A stretch of 64,000 bases of DNA from Hemibagrus wyckioides (GCF_019097595.1 NC_080718.1:22462657-22526656); one strand, 5' to 3'. Positions 52,554 to 63,946 are shown, counted from the stretch's first letter. Numbers and translations: made by a program. Notes: generated by a model not told the origin, from the sequence alone.

Positions 52554-55500
52554 ATTTATTTTTCTTAGTTTGCCTTTGGCATTTGATGTATACCCATGTA
52601 CTATGATTATTTATAATCTTCCTTGCTTTAGTGGACAATATAAAGCACACACAGGAAATACTCTTTCCCCACACTTGGCACTGTTTGCCTTTACTCTATC
52701 ATAACTGTACACTTTAAAGTTATACAGTCCCTCTATCTGGTGTCACCTGGAAGAGAAGGATTCGTTCATGTAGTCACCGGGAGTGGCTTTTTTATCTAGC
52801 CGCTGTTTACCCTGGCTTGCTTATTATCTATCTAAATCTACATCCGGATTTTAGTAAAGCTGCTTTATTGCAGCGTCTGTTGTTAAGTGTTTTACAGATA
52901 AAATCAATCGTAAGAACTGTTTTGTGCGAAAGCGGTTATTTTTTGTCAAGCACGGAAATCCAAATGCAACACCATAGGCCATTTATTTAAAATCAAAAAC
53001 CTAATAAAAAAATCTGGATAATTTCCAGCCGGGTCCCTGAATTCGTTTACGATGTTGTCATGAATGGCTGTGCTATGTTTTCATGCAGCTGAGTAGAAAA
53101 ACAGATGTAAGGCTGTAAGAGGCATGGCACTTCAACCACAAGCTCTTTTTGTGTTAGGATTACATTATCATAACTTGCATATTGGACGAGTCATGAGGTC
53201 TGTGTCTGTGCTGCTTTCCAAACACAGATCTCTTACCATGGCAGTGAGGAGGGTGGAGAGAGCGAAGATTCTGAAGGAGAGAACCAAGAGCTGGCACAGA
53301 TCGACCGAGGTGTGTGTATGAGCATGTGTTTTTTTTGTGTGTTCATGTGAGAGTGTGTGTGTTTTTGCGTATGTATGTGCATGTGAGAGCTTGTGTGTGT
53401 ATGTGTGAGAGAGAGTGATTTTAAGTGAGTGAGTGTGTGTGTTTGCATGCGAGTGTGTGTGCACGTGAGTGTGTGTGCATGTTCATGTGTGAATGAGTGG
53501 GTGAGTGAGTGTGTGTGTGCATGTGTGTGTTTGCGTATGTATGTGTGTGTGAGTGCATGTGAGAGCTTGTGTGTGTATGTGTGAGAGAGAGAGAGAGTGT
53601 GTGTGCACGTGAGTGTGTGTGTGCATGTTTATGTGGAAGTGTTTGTGTGTGAGTGAGTTTGTATGTGTGTGCATATGTGTGTGTGAGTGCATGCGAGTTC
53701 TTGTGTGTGTATGCGTGAGAGAGAGTGTGTGTTTTTGCATGCGAGTTTGAATATGAGTGCTTGTGTATGTGCATATATGTGTTTGTGTGTGTGTATGCAT
53801 GCATGGGTCTGTATTTTTATCATTTTATCCCTTTTCAACCACAGACATATCTTTTTTCTAATTTTAAACCACATCTAAAGATGTGTGTGTGTGTGTGGCA
53901 TCCTACGTTATTAAAAATTTATTTCTTTGGCCTGAGCTGAAATTCTAGACCTGGTCCAGATTCTGTGTTTTTTAACATTACATCATCCTCATGCAAAGAT
54001 GTACAGTACACAGCAATAGTTTACACGCAAGTCACTGTAGCATGTGAAGAATGTAGAGAGAAACATCGCTCTTAAAAATACACTGGCCACTTTAATAGGA
54101 ACACCTGCATCCCTGCTGATTCATGCAGTTATCAATCAATCAGCCAACCATGAAGCAGCATTGCAATGCAGATACAGGTCAGAGCATCATTTAATGCTCA
54201 CTTCAAACCTCAACGAGGAAAAATGTCATTGCTTTTTGACTTTGACCCGGGTATGTGCCATACAGGCTGGGTTATGTATTTCAGGAACTAGTGTTCTTCT
54301 GGGATTTTCACATACAACCAACTGTAAAGTTCACGAAGAATGAAGCAACTAGTAAGAGTCAGTTCTATGGCAGAAACACGTCATTGGTGAGAGATGCAAC
54401 AAAGGAGATTGACTAGACTGGTTTTAGCTAACAGGAAGTGTACAGTAACTCAACTAACCACATCCATTTTGAGCCGAAAAGTATCTCAGAACACAATAAG
54501 CGTCAAACCTTCATGCACATATGCTATAACAGCAGGAGGTTACATTAGGTTACACTTTCTGACAGCCCAGAACAGGAATCTGAAGCTACAGTGGGAACGG
54601 GTTTGAACTGGATGTTCGATGGTTGGAAAAAGTTTGGAAAATTGGATGAATGAGCAGGGGGAGATTTTTTGTTTTTGGTTATATGGTAGGTAAGCAGCAA
54701 AATAAGAAGATAGCACAAATGTTTTCCATTCATCTGTTTTTTTCCAAGTTACTACAAAGTTACAGTAGTTATCCATAGGAACAGGTTTTGACCATCATTT
54801 CCAGATCTCTGATGCCACTAAAATTCATTAAAACGACTAGGATAGCAAAGCAGATATGGATGTTTTGTGTTGGATTCATGTCTCTGTTCGGCTAGCATTC
54901 TCAAACGTACACTTCTTGACAAATTCCAAACAAATTTCAAAACAGTTGCATGACCCCAATCAATTAGATAACTGATGCATAACTGAAAGCATGTGAAAGC
55001 TAAGTAAACCATGAGTGACGTCATAAGGGTCATTAAGGTGTGTATTGTGAAACTGTTTCGGAAATAAAAATAAAAATCGGATTAATTTATCTTTGCTTTG
55101 CTTTCCAGAGCGCCGCAGGAACTGTGTTTTAACCCCTCTGGCCACCAGTCAGCAGCCTAATCAGGGCCTGCTTTCCCCGGGCCGTGTTCGCCGTGTGCGG
55201 TTGCTACTAGAGCCTTCCATGGAGCGCCACAGCTCTGAAGAGGAGCTTGAGCGCATAGCAGGGATCGCAAGCTCCACTGGTGCTGAGGCAGGATGCAGGT
55301 GGCACCGGCACGGTGAGCTCAGCAGTGCCTCCAGTGACGAGGAGGTGAAGGACCTGTGTGAGCCAGGTGCTTCCCCTAGCCCTGTGCTGTTCAGCTCATC
55401 TCCACCTCGAGGCCTCAAACCCACACACACTTCCACACGACTACACAACAGACCCATAATCCTCAGCCACTTCGAACAGCCCGCCGTGCCATACTGGAGA

Positions 55501-58500
55501 CACCGGAGAGAACCCGGACGGCCGAGTCTGGACCTGGAGAAGATGCAGCAGGTTTGTTGGCACTTTTTATCGTTGACGGATTAACTTTATGAAATTTCCG
55601 TGCAATATTTATGCTGGAATGCCATAAAAACATTACTGTAAAGGATTTAATATTTGTATATTAACATTGGGGGATTAATAGTAAATACCACTCACAGTTT
55701 AGTGTTTAAATCTGCAAGAACTACATGACATGAAGTGTTCTTGTTCTTGTATATGTGCATATATCACAGTTTTCACTAATGCTTATTACACTTTGTGTAG
55801 AAAAACACTTGTGATGTTTCAGACTACAGCTCTTTGTTTCCTGGATTTGAAAAGGCTGTCTCACACACACACACACACACACACACACCAAAATTCTCAC
55901 ATGAGGCCCTTGTGCCAGCCACCTCCAGAGAGAGGAACGGATGACAGATGTCACTTCACCCCTCCTTGTTCTGTTTCTGTCCCCATGAAGCCAAGCTTGT
56001 GTATATATACACGTGTGTGTGTGTGTGTGTGTGTTTGGAGGAGTAAGAAAGGACAGAGAAAAAGAAGTTGCAGACATGTTTAATATTATTTGGACAGACT
56101 GTCAGAGTTTTCCTAAGATGAAGAACAGGCTGTATGGAGAATACAGTTCAGGGTTCTGAAGGAGGGAGGAATAGAGAGTGGTATCATACCGAGGGCCTCC
56201 ATATGTCCCAAGGTTTCTGTGGCGAGGGCAGATTATAACAGACAGCGGGGGCTGTGAGTGTGAGTTCATGAACGCCTGTTCAAGTGGAATAGGCGGTGTT
56301 GGATATCTGCTGCTGAAGGGGCTGCCAAAAACTACTCATTTTTAACCCTTTGAAATCAATTTCACTTATCGTTTTCTTCACCCATGCCAACTTTATTCAA
56401 TTTCTATCCTAAGAACATGGCATGAGCCTCGATTTAACTGCCGTCTTTAAGTTTATATTAGTGCTGAGCTTTGTATTTCACTTCAGGAACAGCTGTTCTG
56501 TGTTAGGATAGTATTCCACATTGGGTCAGTCCAATTTTTCGACGTTACAATAATCCATACAGACCAATCCTACAGACGTGTGCAGCTGCTCATGTGCAGC
56601 ACACATGGCTGAGGTGTGTGTTTGGGCTTCACAAATGCTTTAGATGACAGATGATGAAACCAGATTGGATGGTTGAGTGAGCTTTTCACGTTCATTACTG
56701 GGAAAGTCTAAACTTTTACCCAGAGTGACTTAGAGTACAGACATGGTCCAAGGAGAAACGTTGAGCAGTTGATGTTTAAGGGCCTAGCTTATGGGACTCA
56801 GTGGTTCTGGGATTCATATTCATATTACAAGCATTTACCATTAATATGAGGATGAAAGCTATCACGGTATCCATGGCGTCTCAGAAAAGTGTGATACGTT
56901 TTATGCTTTTGTCATTTCGGTCAAACTCAAACCCATTTTAGTGACATTTGCAAACAGTAAAGTGTATTTTCTGCTTTTATTTGTCATAAGTATTGGTATT
57001 ATGTGCATTCATTCAGCAGGATCAGTAGACATTGTACTATAAGCAAAGCACTCATTTCCCTGCATCACACTATTTCATGCATTCATTATGACAAAGTCAT
57101 GAGTTCTGATGTTTTCTTATGAGATTTCGCATGGCGTGCAGGGTGAGCTTCTCTACCCAAACAGCAGGAAAAAACGCTAATGTTTATCATAAGTCAGAGC
57201 ACTGCTGAGGGCCATGACTGGTGTGGTGCAGGAGAATATAGGACAGTCAACACGGGAATGATGTAAGCCTGGATCTTATCAGTGTCAATATTTCTGCCTT
57301 GGTTTTGTGTTTCAGAAAATGCTCCTGAAAAAGAATTGTGGTGGGAAAACGAGGACAATCAAGATCCGGGTAAGTGTGCCATCTGAATGATGTAAAATTA
57401 ATACATGGGTTTGTGTGAACTAGCTTAAAGTGTAGTAATGATATTAAGGTGGGTATGGTTGTGAGACTGCTGTTTTGGTAAATGGTTTCTGAAATACTCA
57501 GATTTGTGTGATTAGATTAACCATCTAACTAGCATTAGCAGTGAATGATGTGAATATTTTAAAAGATGGCATAAAAAATCTGGTCAGTTTAGCTAACTGG
57601 ATAACTTGAGCAGTGACGCTTATGAGCATTTTCAACCATGTTCAGAAATCCTTTCAGCGTCGCTAGTTGAATAGTGATAGCAGAGAAGATCCTAAACATA
57701 TATGAATATAACTATTAGAAATATTATATTAGCTCACATGAGCTTATGAGCGTTTTTAATGCTGCATTCGAGGCAAAAATTGTCATTGTAATTGTAATTC
57801 TCTGCCTAGGAGGGTAGTCTTGTTAGCTACGAGTTCCTTTCCTGTCTATAGAGTGACATAAAATCAATATGGCACACTGTGAACAGTGTAAAGCTTGTTG
57901 TCTTTAGAGTAATTGCTATAGAGACACAGTATGTGGTTAAATATATAACACTGCCACATGCTAATATCGGATGGCTAGTCTGGTGCTAAGCTACTCACTG
58001 TTGTTTGCTGCATGAGTGTATGAACTTCATAGCAGTTCCAGTCTCTAAGGCTTATAACCGAAATAACATTAGCTTTTATAAACTTTATATGCACTGACAG
58101 AGCGAACAAAAACATGAAAAACAAGAAAAAATGACCCCTTACAAGGCACCCCAAACACAACAGGGCCTAAAAGTCTCAGCAGGAACACTGTCTACTTATA
58201 TTAGCTAGCTGGATTGAATTAGCAGGGAGAATTATGGAAATTTATGAATATGATTTCAAAATCCTGTCAGAAAGTTAGCTATAGCTGTATAGTTAGAGGT
58301 GATGATTATTAATGTTACTTATTATGTATTAAAAATCCCCTCAGAGATCCTGTCAGGTATAGCTAGCTGGATAGCAGTGAACGTTATGAACATTTAAAAA
58401 TATAACCTAAAATCTTGATAGACTTGCTTATGGTAGCTCTAGTTAGCACTAGCAGTGACGACGATAAAAGCGTATAAACGTGACAGAGAGTGAGTACCTT

Positions 58501-61500
58501 GCGTAAATATTCATCCCCTCACTGTTTGTATTGAAACAACTTCAATTTGACTTTGACTTGTTACACCTAACAATTTGATTTCCACAATAAGTTCAACATT
58601 TGGATAAGCATAGTTATTCACCCCACTGGGGCAATAATTTACAGCTGCACGTTATCTGGGTTATGTATTTGCCAGCTTTGCACATCTGGATCCTGATATT
58701 TTTGTCCATTCTTCTTCGGATACATCATACAGACATTAACCTGAGCTTGGTGTCGAACCTGGAGCAGTGAAGTGGCAACTTCCAGGTTGTAACGCTACAA
58801 AATGTGGAAAAGTTTGAGGGCATGAATACTTATGCAAAGCATTGTATTGGAATGTCAGTGACTTCTTTATTTATATTTATATGTTTAAAAAACTTCTATA
58901 CGTGGCCTCAGTGACACACCCACCCTGAGCTAATCTGAGTCATTTCTATATATGGACTCTAACACACCCACATTTCCTTTTCTGCAATCCAGTCTGCACG
59001 TAGACCTTATTCCTTACTCAGGAAAAAAATAATAATGTCTTGAGCAATATAATTCATGTCTAGGCCGTGTCTTTGAACGTCTTTTTTTTTTTTCCAGCTT
59101 GTGTCTTCTGTAACTCAAAGCCGTTATGTTTTTGCTAATTAGCTTAAAACATAATTGTTGCTTAATAGCTTTTCTCCTCTGCGCATTCAAGAACCACCAA
59201 TCTGTCTACAAGGGATTGAATGTCCCTTTTATTTGATTAAGGTAAAGAGGAGAAGAGGAGTGAGGCATGTCGAGAGCCCTGGTGTGTGCGTGTGTGTTGG
59301 GATGAAGTCATTTTCCTTTTATAGAGCACCTTCTGTTGCAGGATCTCCATGATCTGGAGAGAATCATAGAGAAGGGGATACACGTGGTTTTTTTTTTTTT
59401 TTTTTTCCTTGTCTCACTTCCTTGCCTTCTTGTTTTCAGCCAATACTCTTTTTATATCTTGTCCTTTACCCCTCTCTGCAGTATAGATCTCACTGGTATC
59501 TGTATCTTTCATTCCCAGTCTCCTACTCACTATTGTATCTAATTCTTTTGTCACAGATTCAGGCTTCTTCCCTCTTACAATAGATTCTTCTTCTGTCGAG
59601 CAAATAGATCCTGTCTTACGATAGACTCACCTGTTTTTCCTTTTTCCCAGGCTGTGTTCCAGTTGAAAGTTGATAGAGGGGGGGTGTAGTTGTTACCAAG
59701 GGTCCCATTAGGTGCAATTGTCATTATCATGGGGGCTGATCCTGTAAGATGGAGGTCTGGGGAACACAAGGGAAACGAGGAAAGGAAAGAAGGAAAGAAA
59801 AGGGTCATCTGTGGCTGAAACTGGAGCAGATAAACACTCTCTGTCTAGGATTATACTCGGCTTGAACAGATGTGAAGTGTAGTGGGGGTTAGCTTTTTCC
59901 CATACTATGTTCTAGTTATAGAATAGGATGTTACTGAAAGAACATAGGTAGGCAATGCTAAATCTGGCAATAGGTTGCTACACTTTCTCTGTATTTGCAG
60001 CTGTGCATGATCAAATCAGGTCCAGCGCTTTAAGCAAACACAGATTGAATACATTCTGTTATAAGGTACAATTTCTTCCTCAAAAAAGGCCTATAGTCGG
60101 TCACTCGTAGATATAATTATTACGAGCCGAACTGAAAGGCGCTGATAATGGTTATGTGAGAGGAAAGGAGTTTGGTTGTGTGCTGTGTGTGTTCACACCA
60201 CTTCTCTCACTGCTAGTGGTTTTAGCTCATGCCATACTAAGACAGTCATATGCAAAACAAGTTAACTTTTACTTTCATTCCTTTTCACTGGAACCTGATC
60301 TGCCTACACCTCTTCTCTTAAGCCCTGTAATGTTTCAGTAAGACTCTTGAGGGCTATTTCAGGCAAGACATAACAACTTGACCTGGCATAGGTGTGTATA
60401 TGTAGTATGTTTTCTAGTTTGTGTGCCGCTGTGGCTGAATACTGGAAGGATTTAAAAACAGGTTTTGACCAAAATTGGCTTCTTATAACAATCATCTTTA
60501 AGAAACCGTACATAAAGATGTATATGTTTTGTGTACGCTTTATACATTGCCGGCATTGTTTTATGTACTCTGCATGGCCAAAGGTTTTTGGAAACCTGAC
60601 CATCACACCCGTATGTGTTACTCCAAACTGTTGCCACAAAGCTGAAAGCACACAATAATATGAATATGATGTCTTTATCTGTTGTAGTTTACAGTTTATC
60701 TTTACTGGACCTTAGAGGCCCAAACCTGTTCCAGCATGACATTGCACAAATCAAGCTCCATCAAGACATGATTTGAGTGTCCTGCACAGAGCCCTTTGAG
60801 ATGAAACTGGAATGCTGGCCTCATGGCAGGCCTCCTTACCCAACATCAGACCCCTGACCTCAGATCCTCACATCCCATTCCAGATTTAGTTCCCTTTACA
60901 GTATAATAACCTCCACTCTTCTGCAAAGGATTTCCACTAGATTTTAGAGAGTGGCTTTGGAGATTTGCCCATTTAACCACAAAAGTGAGCTAATTATTGA
61001 GGTGAGGTACTGATGTTAGGTGAGGAGGTCTGGTTTCTCATTCCAGATGTGTTCAGTTGTGTTGCAAACAAGACTCTGTGCAAGCTCCCCGAGTTCTTCC
61101 ACTCCAACCTTAACACACCATGTCATGTCTTGATGGAGCTTGATTTGTGCATTGTCATGCTGGAACAGGTTTGGGCCTAATTAGGGCGTAAGCATAATTA
61201 ATTCCATTCAGATTACCACTATCAAAATGACCACAATGCTCCTGATGTGTGACTTTCTTATTTTCACTTCTGTTTTTAATGCTTTAACTTTACATATGCT
61301 TAAAATACATATGTAAAAATGCACAACAGAAACATCTTTCAATTCAGGATACCTATATCTCAATATCCGTGTAAGAATCTTTACCATATGAAGGGATTTT
61401 CCAGTCTAAAAAAAAATAACATACAGAATAATAAACAATAAATGTTTATATGATTAGTTTTTGCATGACCGAAGGAGGTACTATAATGAGGTTGGATGAT

Positions 61501-63946
61501 GATGATTGCTCTGAATCCAGTCCTTATATAGGTGATAATATAGCTTTGATGCAGTTTTGCCTTATAGAGGTTCGTTTGGATCCCTGGTGAAAATTTCCTG
61601 CCTTGTGGTCAGAGACTGTTATCCATAGAGGATTGCTCCTGATTACAGAGAAGGAGCAAACATAACCCATGATCTCCTACACCAAAAATGGCTGGAGAAA
61701 GTGTTGTATCAGGGCCAACTCACACAAACCCGTTTCCTCTAAGGGAGAGAAATAGTTCAGAGTTGCTAATACCAGAAACAGGCTTTTGGCCATGGAAAGG
61801 AGAAGCAGGAGTTTTGTACTGGACTGCCATGCTTAGATGAAAGTGTTTAATTTAGAATGTATTTTTCCAATTACTAACATTGCTGGCTAAAAGTACATTT
61901 CAGTTGAAATAACTGAGTGTTTGCCTTTTTTTCTATGACAAGGGGTACAGATTTAATTTGACCTTATTTGCCTTCTTTGGCTTAGCAGTGGCAATTTATC
62001 TCAGCATGAAATTTGTAATCCCTACTAAAATATACTAAATTCCCTCTTGGTTCTTAAATTTCCTGGCTAGGAAAACAGTAGATTGGAGTTGTTTATATAT
62101 TTATTCTAGTAAAGCATTGTCCATGGAGGACTGCGAAACAGCACTGAACAGTTCATAGTAAATACTTTGCTGCTCGCTGATGCTACACAATAAGATTTAA
62201 CTACCCCATGGAAACTGCCCTGCACATTAGTGATCGAAGTAGTAATCTCAGTGACGTGGGGATGTGTACCTGTATATGGGGTTATTTTGCTTAGTCTAGT
62301 GATGCATGTTTATGCAGGTGGTGTGGAAGAAAAAACATTGTAAGCAATACGAGACTATGTCCTGTAAATCAAGCACTGAGCTGGCTAAAGATTACTATCA
62401 TTTAACTTGTTGATAAATAAATCTAGAGCAAGAAAGAACCAAACAGAGACGTGAAGAGCATTACTGACGTTTTCCACATGCTAATCCCGCTGCTACAAAT
62501 GATGTAGCTACTATTTGAAAGCACGTCTATATATTAGGAGCATTTATATTAAATAAGAACTGATTACTCTATTTTTCCGGTTCATGTGTTAATCCTTATG
62601 TTTGTGCTGTTTTATTCGCAGCTGTTGTTAGCTAGCTGGCTAGTGTTAGCAATGGTTATTAACATGTATGGATGTGACTTAAAATTTCTCTCAGTTGATG
62701 ATGAGAGATGTTGGCTAGCTGATATTACCAGTAAAGATAAGGAACATGAGGATATGAGAAGAACTCTTTTGCAGAAATCCTGTCAAGTTAGCATATGTTT
62801 GTTAGCTGTCTGAAGATAATGAACACTAAATATGACTTAACATTCCTGTCAGAAAACCTATCGTTAGCTTAGCTAGCCAGTGAAGATGATCAACATTCTT
62901 AAATATGATTTAATACTTTTTTCTTTTTTTTTCCCTAAAAAATCCTGTCAGGTTAGCTTATAGTAGCTAACTGGCTTTCACAGTGGAGATGATGAACGTT
63001 CATTAACGTCACTGAATGATCTTTTTTAGAAATCCTGTCCGGTTATATTATGTTAGCTAGCTGGCTTTGAAAGTAATGAACATTTACACCTCTGATTTAA
63101 ATGTTTTCTAGAGATCCTGTTAGCTTATGTTAGCTAGCTCGCTTCAGCTGTATGTCAGCATACTGGTGCAGACGCAAATGCAGCTACTTAATTCTTTTAA
63201 TAAAACTTGACAAGATGTGATCTACAAACGTATTCAAGGAACATGCACAGGTCAGATGATGTTCATTCAGTATAAACAGGGGGAGGCAAGATCAAGAAAC
63301 TTAAGGTCACAACCAGGATATTATACCAGAAACAAAGGCTGTGGGTGTGAATGTGAGAGAGTTTGGGTCTTGGTTGTTCTTGGTCGCCATTTTTGTAGGC
63401 CATGCTGTGTAGTTGGACACTGTTTTCTGTGCTGTCATAAAGATAATGAACATTTATAAATATGACTCCTTTTTTCAGGAATTTTGTTAATGTTAGCTCC
63501 CATAGCTGTCTAAGAAAATCTGTGAAAATACATATATGTAGTGTATATGAAGGCCAATGACTTCCTTCTTCTTACTTGAGAACGTCCTTTATATAATTCC
63601 TATGTAAGTCAAACTCCTATTCTGTAAAACAGTGAGTAACGAATACAGTTGGCTTAGTAGAATTAATAAATTACTTGCTGTCTAAGTCTGTAATGAAAGC
63701 TAAGGCTCAGGAAGGCTAGTTTAGCCATTAATTTAGAGGAAAGTGGTTTCTTTTTCACTGATGCTTGTTGTTAAAAGTTTAGCTATACTATATCATTTTT
63801 TTTTCTTCCTTTCTTTACAGAACCTGACCGGCAGTCGTCATCCTCCCAGATACTCTTATGATCCCTCCATCTTTGCCTTCCGCTCTCTGAGCACCGCCCC
63901 TCCATGCAGTCCCCTGCTCTCCAGCGAGGAGCCTCCATGCGCTTGA
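38668..63946 (+). CDS. Gene X: uncharacterised 257-residue Ser-rich protein, five exons
   Basis: Exons 38668-38736, 53228-53309, 55109-55551, 57316-57369 and 63821-63946 (69+82+443+54+126 = 774 nt) join into one uninterrupted frame from ATG to TGA. Every intron has GT/AG ends with good consensus. The protein starts [20 protein letters not shown] (basic, with an RRHS site suited to basophilic kinases). Exon 2 adds an acidic run rich in E, S and G ([15 protein letters not shown]). Exon 3 is long and Ser/Pro/Arg-rich ([56 protein letters not shown]). Exon 4 is basic ([18 protein letters not shown]), and the C terminus contains [17 protein letters not shown]. No signal peptide, membrane segment or catalytic domain is visible, so it looks disordered and regulatory. 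The N-terminal pattern and RPSLD-x-x-KM resemble motifs I recall in FAM53 proteins, but the rest does not match; treat this as a weak lead. Confidence 0.85.
41060..41295 (-). mobile_element. Dispersed repeat family Z, copy
   Basis: GGAAGGAGTCTCCAGTGCTA at 41171 and GGTGGAGTGCTTTGTGG nearby. Confidence 0.55.
43480..43870 (+). mobile_element. Dispersed repeat family Z, copy
   Basis: TCCTGTTATCGCTTATG, AATAAGACAAAAACA, AGCACTGACACTGGAGACTC (43717-43736) and CTACTATAGAAACAATAACA. Confidence 0.65.
44240..44470 (-). mobile_element. Dispersed repeat family Z, copy
   Basis: GGAAGGAATCTCTAGTGTCA at 44434, the inverse of the family core motif. Confidence 0.55.
46460..46688 (-). mobile_element. tRNA-derived SINE, family 2, near full length
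   Basis: Best copy: TTTATTTGTCACATATACAT, GTGAAATTCTTTCTTCGCAT, GGGGTCAGAGCGCAGGGTCA, GGCAGCTTGGCGGTGCT, TTGAACCCCGATCTTCCGG and GAGCCACCACTGCCCC. Confidence 0.8.
46960..47165 (-). mobile_element. Dispersed repeat family Z, copy
   Basis: TTTCAGTGCTTTGTAACAAT, GGGAAAGTTTTCC and GAGTGACTGTTTATTGG match the 15150-15290 copy. A family-end scrap, TATACCACAGCGATATTG, lies at 46410. Confidence 0.55.
49250..49395 (-). mobile_element. DUF4817-like helix-turn-helix fragment
   Basis: The minus strand encodes [20 protein letters not shown] and then [20 protein letters not shown] and AKLIK. This recalls the DUF4817 HTH domain found in mobile elements of fish and arthropods. No catalytic part follows. 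Confidence 0.6.
49607..50091 (-). mobile_element. Tc1-like transposon, copy D, one end lost
   Basis: Left end CATCAGGCATAACATTATGA at a TA. The minus strand carries [20 protein letters not shown] and related pieces in broken frames. Homology stops after CCACCCACTA near 50091, so the other terminal repeat is missing. Confidence 0.85.
51465..51815 (+). mobile_element. Dispersed repeat family Z, fullest copy
   Basis: TTACAAAGCACTGACACTGG then AGACTCCTTCC, TCTGGATATTTTCCAGCTGG, GTTACTATAGAAACTGTAAC, and the end CAATCAGATTTGAGAATTCA with CGCCGTGGTAT. Partial copies lie at 50160-50300 (end) and 52870-53080 (middle). Confidence 0.65.
52521..52551. repeat. CTT microsatellite
   Basis: About 10 TTC units in gene X intron 1. 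A TC run lies at 51414-51446. Confidence 0.85.
53228..53309 (+). CDS. Gene X exon 2
   Basis: 82 nt after acceptor CCAAACACAG. In the frame inherited from exon 1 it reads [20 protein letters not shown] then ELAQIDR plus one base, ending at donor GTGTGT. Another frame with ATG ([12 protein letters not shown]) also runs through this exon, but only the acidic frame joins in phase on both sides. The donor opens directly onto a TG-rich tract of about 490 bp. Confidence 0.8.
53310..53800. repeat. Cryptic TG-rich repeat
   Basis: TG-dominated tract with GAGA and TGCATG interruptions. It starts exactly at the gene X exon 2 donor. Long antisense His/Thr open frames here are repeat readings. Confidence 0.85.
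54077..54606 (+). mobile_element. Tc1-like transposon fragment, third family
   Basis: Starts CACTTTAATAGGAACACCTG, a terminal repeat familiar from fish. Inside, pieces of the transposase N-terminal region survive in shifted frames ([40 protein letters not shown]). It stops before the catalytic region. Confidence 0.8.
55109..55551 (+). CDS. Gene X exon 3 (largest)
   Basis: 443 nt after acceptor TTGCTTTCCAG. The split Glu codon is completed, and the frame runs 148 codons to donor GTTTGT. It begins [16 protein letters not shown] and ends [16 protein letters not shown] ([12 protein letters not shown]). Codon use is GC-rich compared with the surrounding AT-rich introns, which supports coding. Confidence 0.88.
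55552..57315 (+). other. Gene X intron 3
   Basis: CA run at 55861-55888, TG run at 56012-56034 and a SINE fragment at 56700-56825. Otherwise no structure was seen. Confidence 0.65.
56700..56825 (-). mobile_element. SINE family 2-related fragment
   Basis: CCCAGAGTGACTTAGAGTAC, then TTAAGGGCCTAGCTTATGGG and CTGGGATTCA. Diverged. Confidence 0.45.
57316..57369 (+). CDS. Gene X exon 4
   Basis: 54 nt, exactly 18 codons, phase 0 on both sides, between GTGTTTCAG and GTAAGT. It encodes [18 protein letters not shown]. Because it is a multiple of three, skipping would keep the frame. Confidence 0.82.
57555..58480. repeat. Degenerate ~100-bp tandem repeat, cluster A
   Basis: Diverged monomers built around AATCCTGTCAG, GTTAGCTAGCTGG and GATGATGAACATT-like segments, e.g. 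around 58200, 58255, 58345 and 58420. Confidence 0.6.
58492..58848. mobile_element. Tc1-like remnant, fourth family
   Basis: Ends AGTACCTTGCGTAAATATTC and GAATACTTATGCAAAGCATT are imperfect inverted repeats. CCAGCTTTGCACATCTGGA inside matches a common vertebrate Tc1-like element. No open frame. Confidence 0.7.
60573..61178. mobile_element. Fold-back Tc1/mariner composite
   Basis: Begins with ATGGCCAAAGGTTTTTGG, the terminal repeat of the family at 36935. A 55-bp piece of transposase DNA at 60717-60770 recurs inverted at 61124-61177 with one mismatch, so two half-elements face each other. Coding capacity is lost. Confidence 0.8.
62590..63520. repeat. Degenerate ~100-bp tandem repeat, cluster B
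   Basis: At least six monomers with AATCCTGTCAGGTTAGCTTA, GTTAGCTAGCTGGCTT, GATGAACATT and AAATATGACTTAA. Same motif order as cluster A, about 4 kb away in the same intron. Confidence 0.7.
63821..63946 (+). CDS. Gene X exon 5 with stop
   Basis: Acceptor TTTCTTTACAG, then 41 codons and TGA. It starts [16 protein letters not shown], continues [20 protein letters not shown] and ends EPPCA. The remaining 54 bases of the window would be 3' UTR, and no poly(A) signal is reached. Confidence 0.85.
   Translation, partial: NLTGSRHPPRYSYDPSIFAFRSLSTAPPCSPLLSSEEPPCA

Larger units (their letters stand above)
38737..53227 (+). other. Gene X intron 1, 14.5 kb
   Basis: Largely unique and comparatively poor in young repeats between 38740 and 40900 and between 41800 and 43300. 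It carries several copies of the dispersed repeat family, one SINE (46460-46688), a DUF4817-like fragment (49250-49395) and a Tc1 derivative (49607-50091). Confidence 0.65.
53310..55108 (+). other. Gene X intron 2
   Basis: Begins with a cryptic TG-rich tract to about 53800, then a Tc1-like transposon fragment (54077-54606). The last 450 bp are unique. Confidence 0.65.
57370..63820 (+). other. Gene X intron 4
   Basis: Holds two clusters of a degenerate ~100-bp repeat (57555-58480 and 62590-63520), a Tc1-like remnant (58492-58848) and a fold-back transposon (60573-61178). 58850-60570 and 61180-62590 look unique. Confidence 0.65.

Noticed and set aside
53168..53874. His/Thr-rich minus-strand frames opposite gene X exon 2 and the TG tract
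   Set aside because: Antisense of TG repeats.
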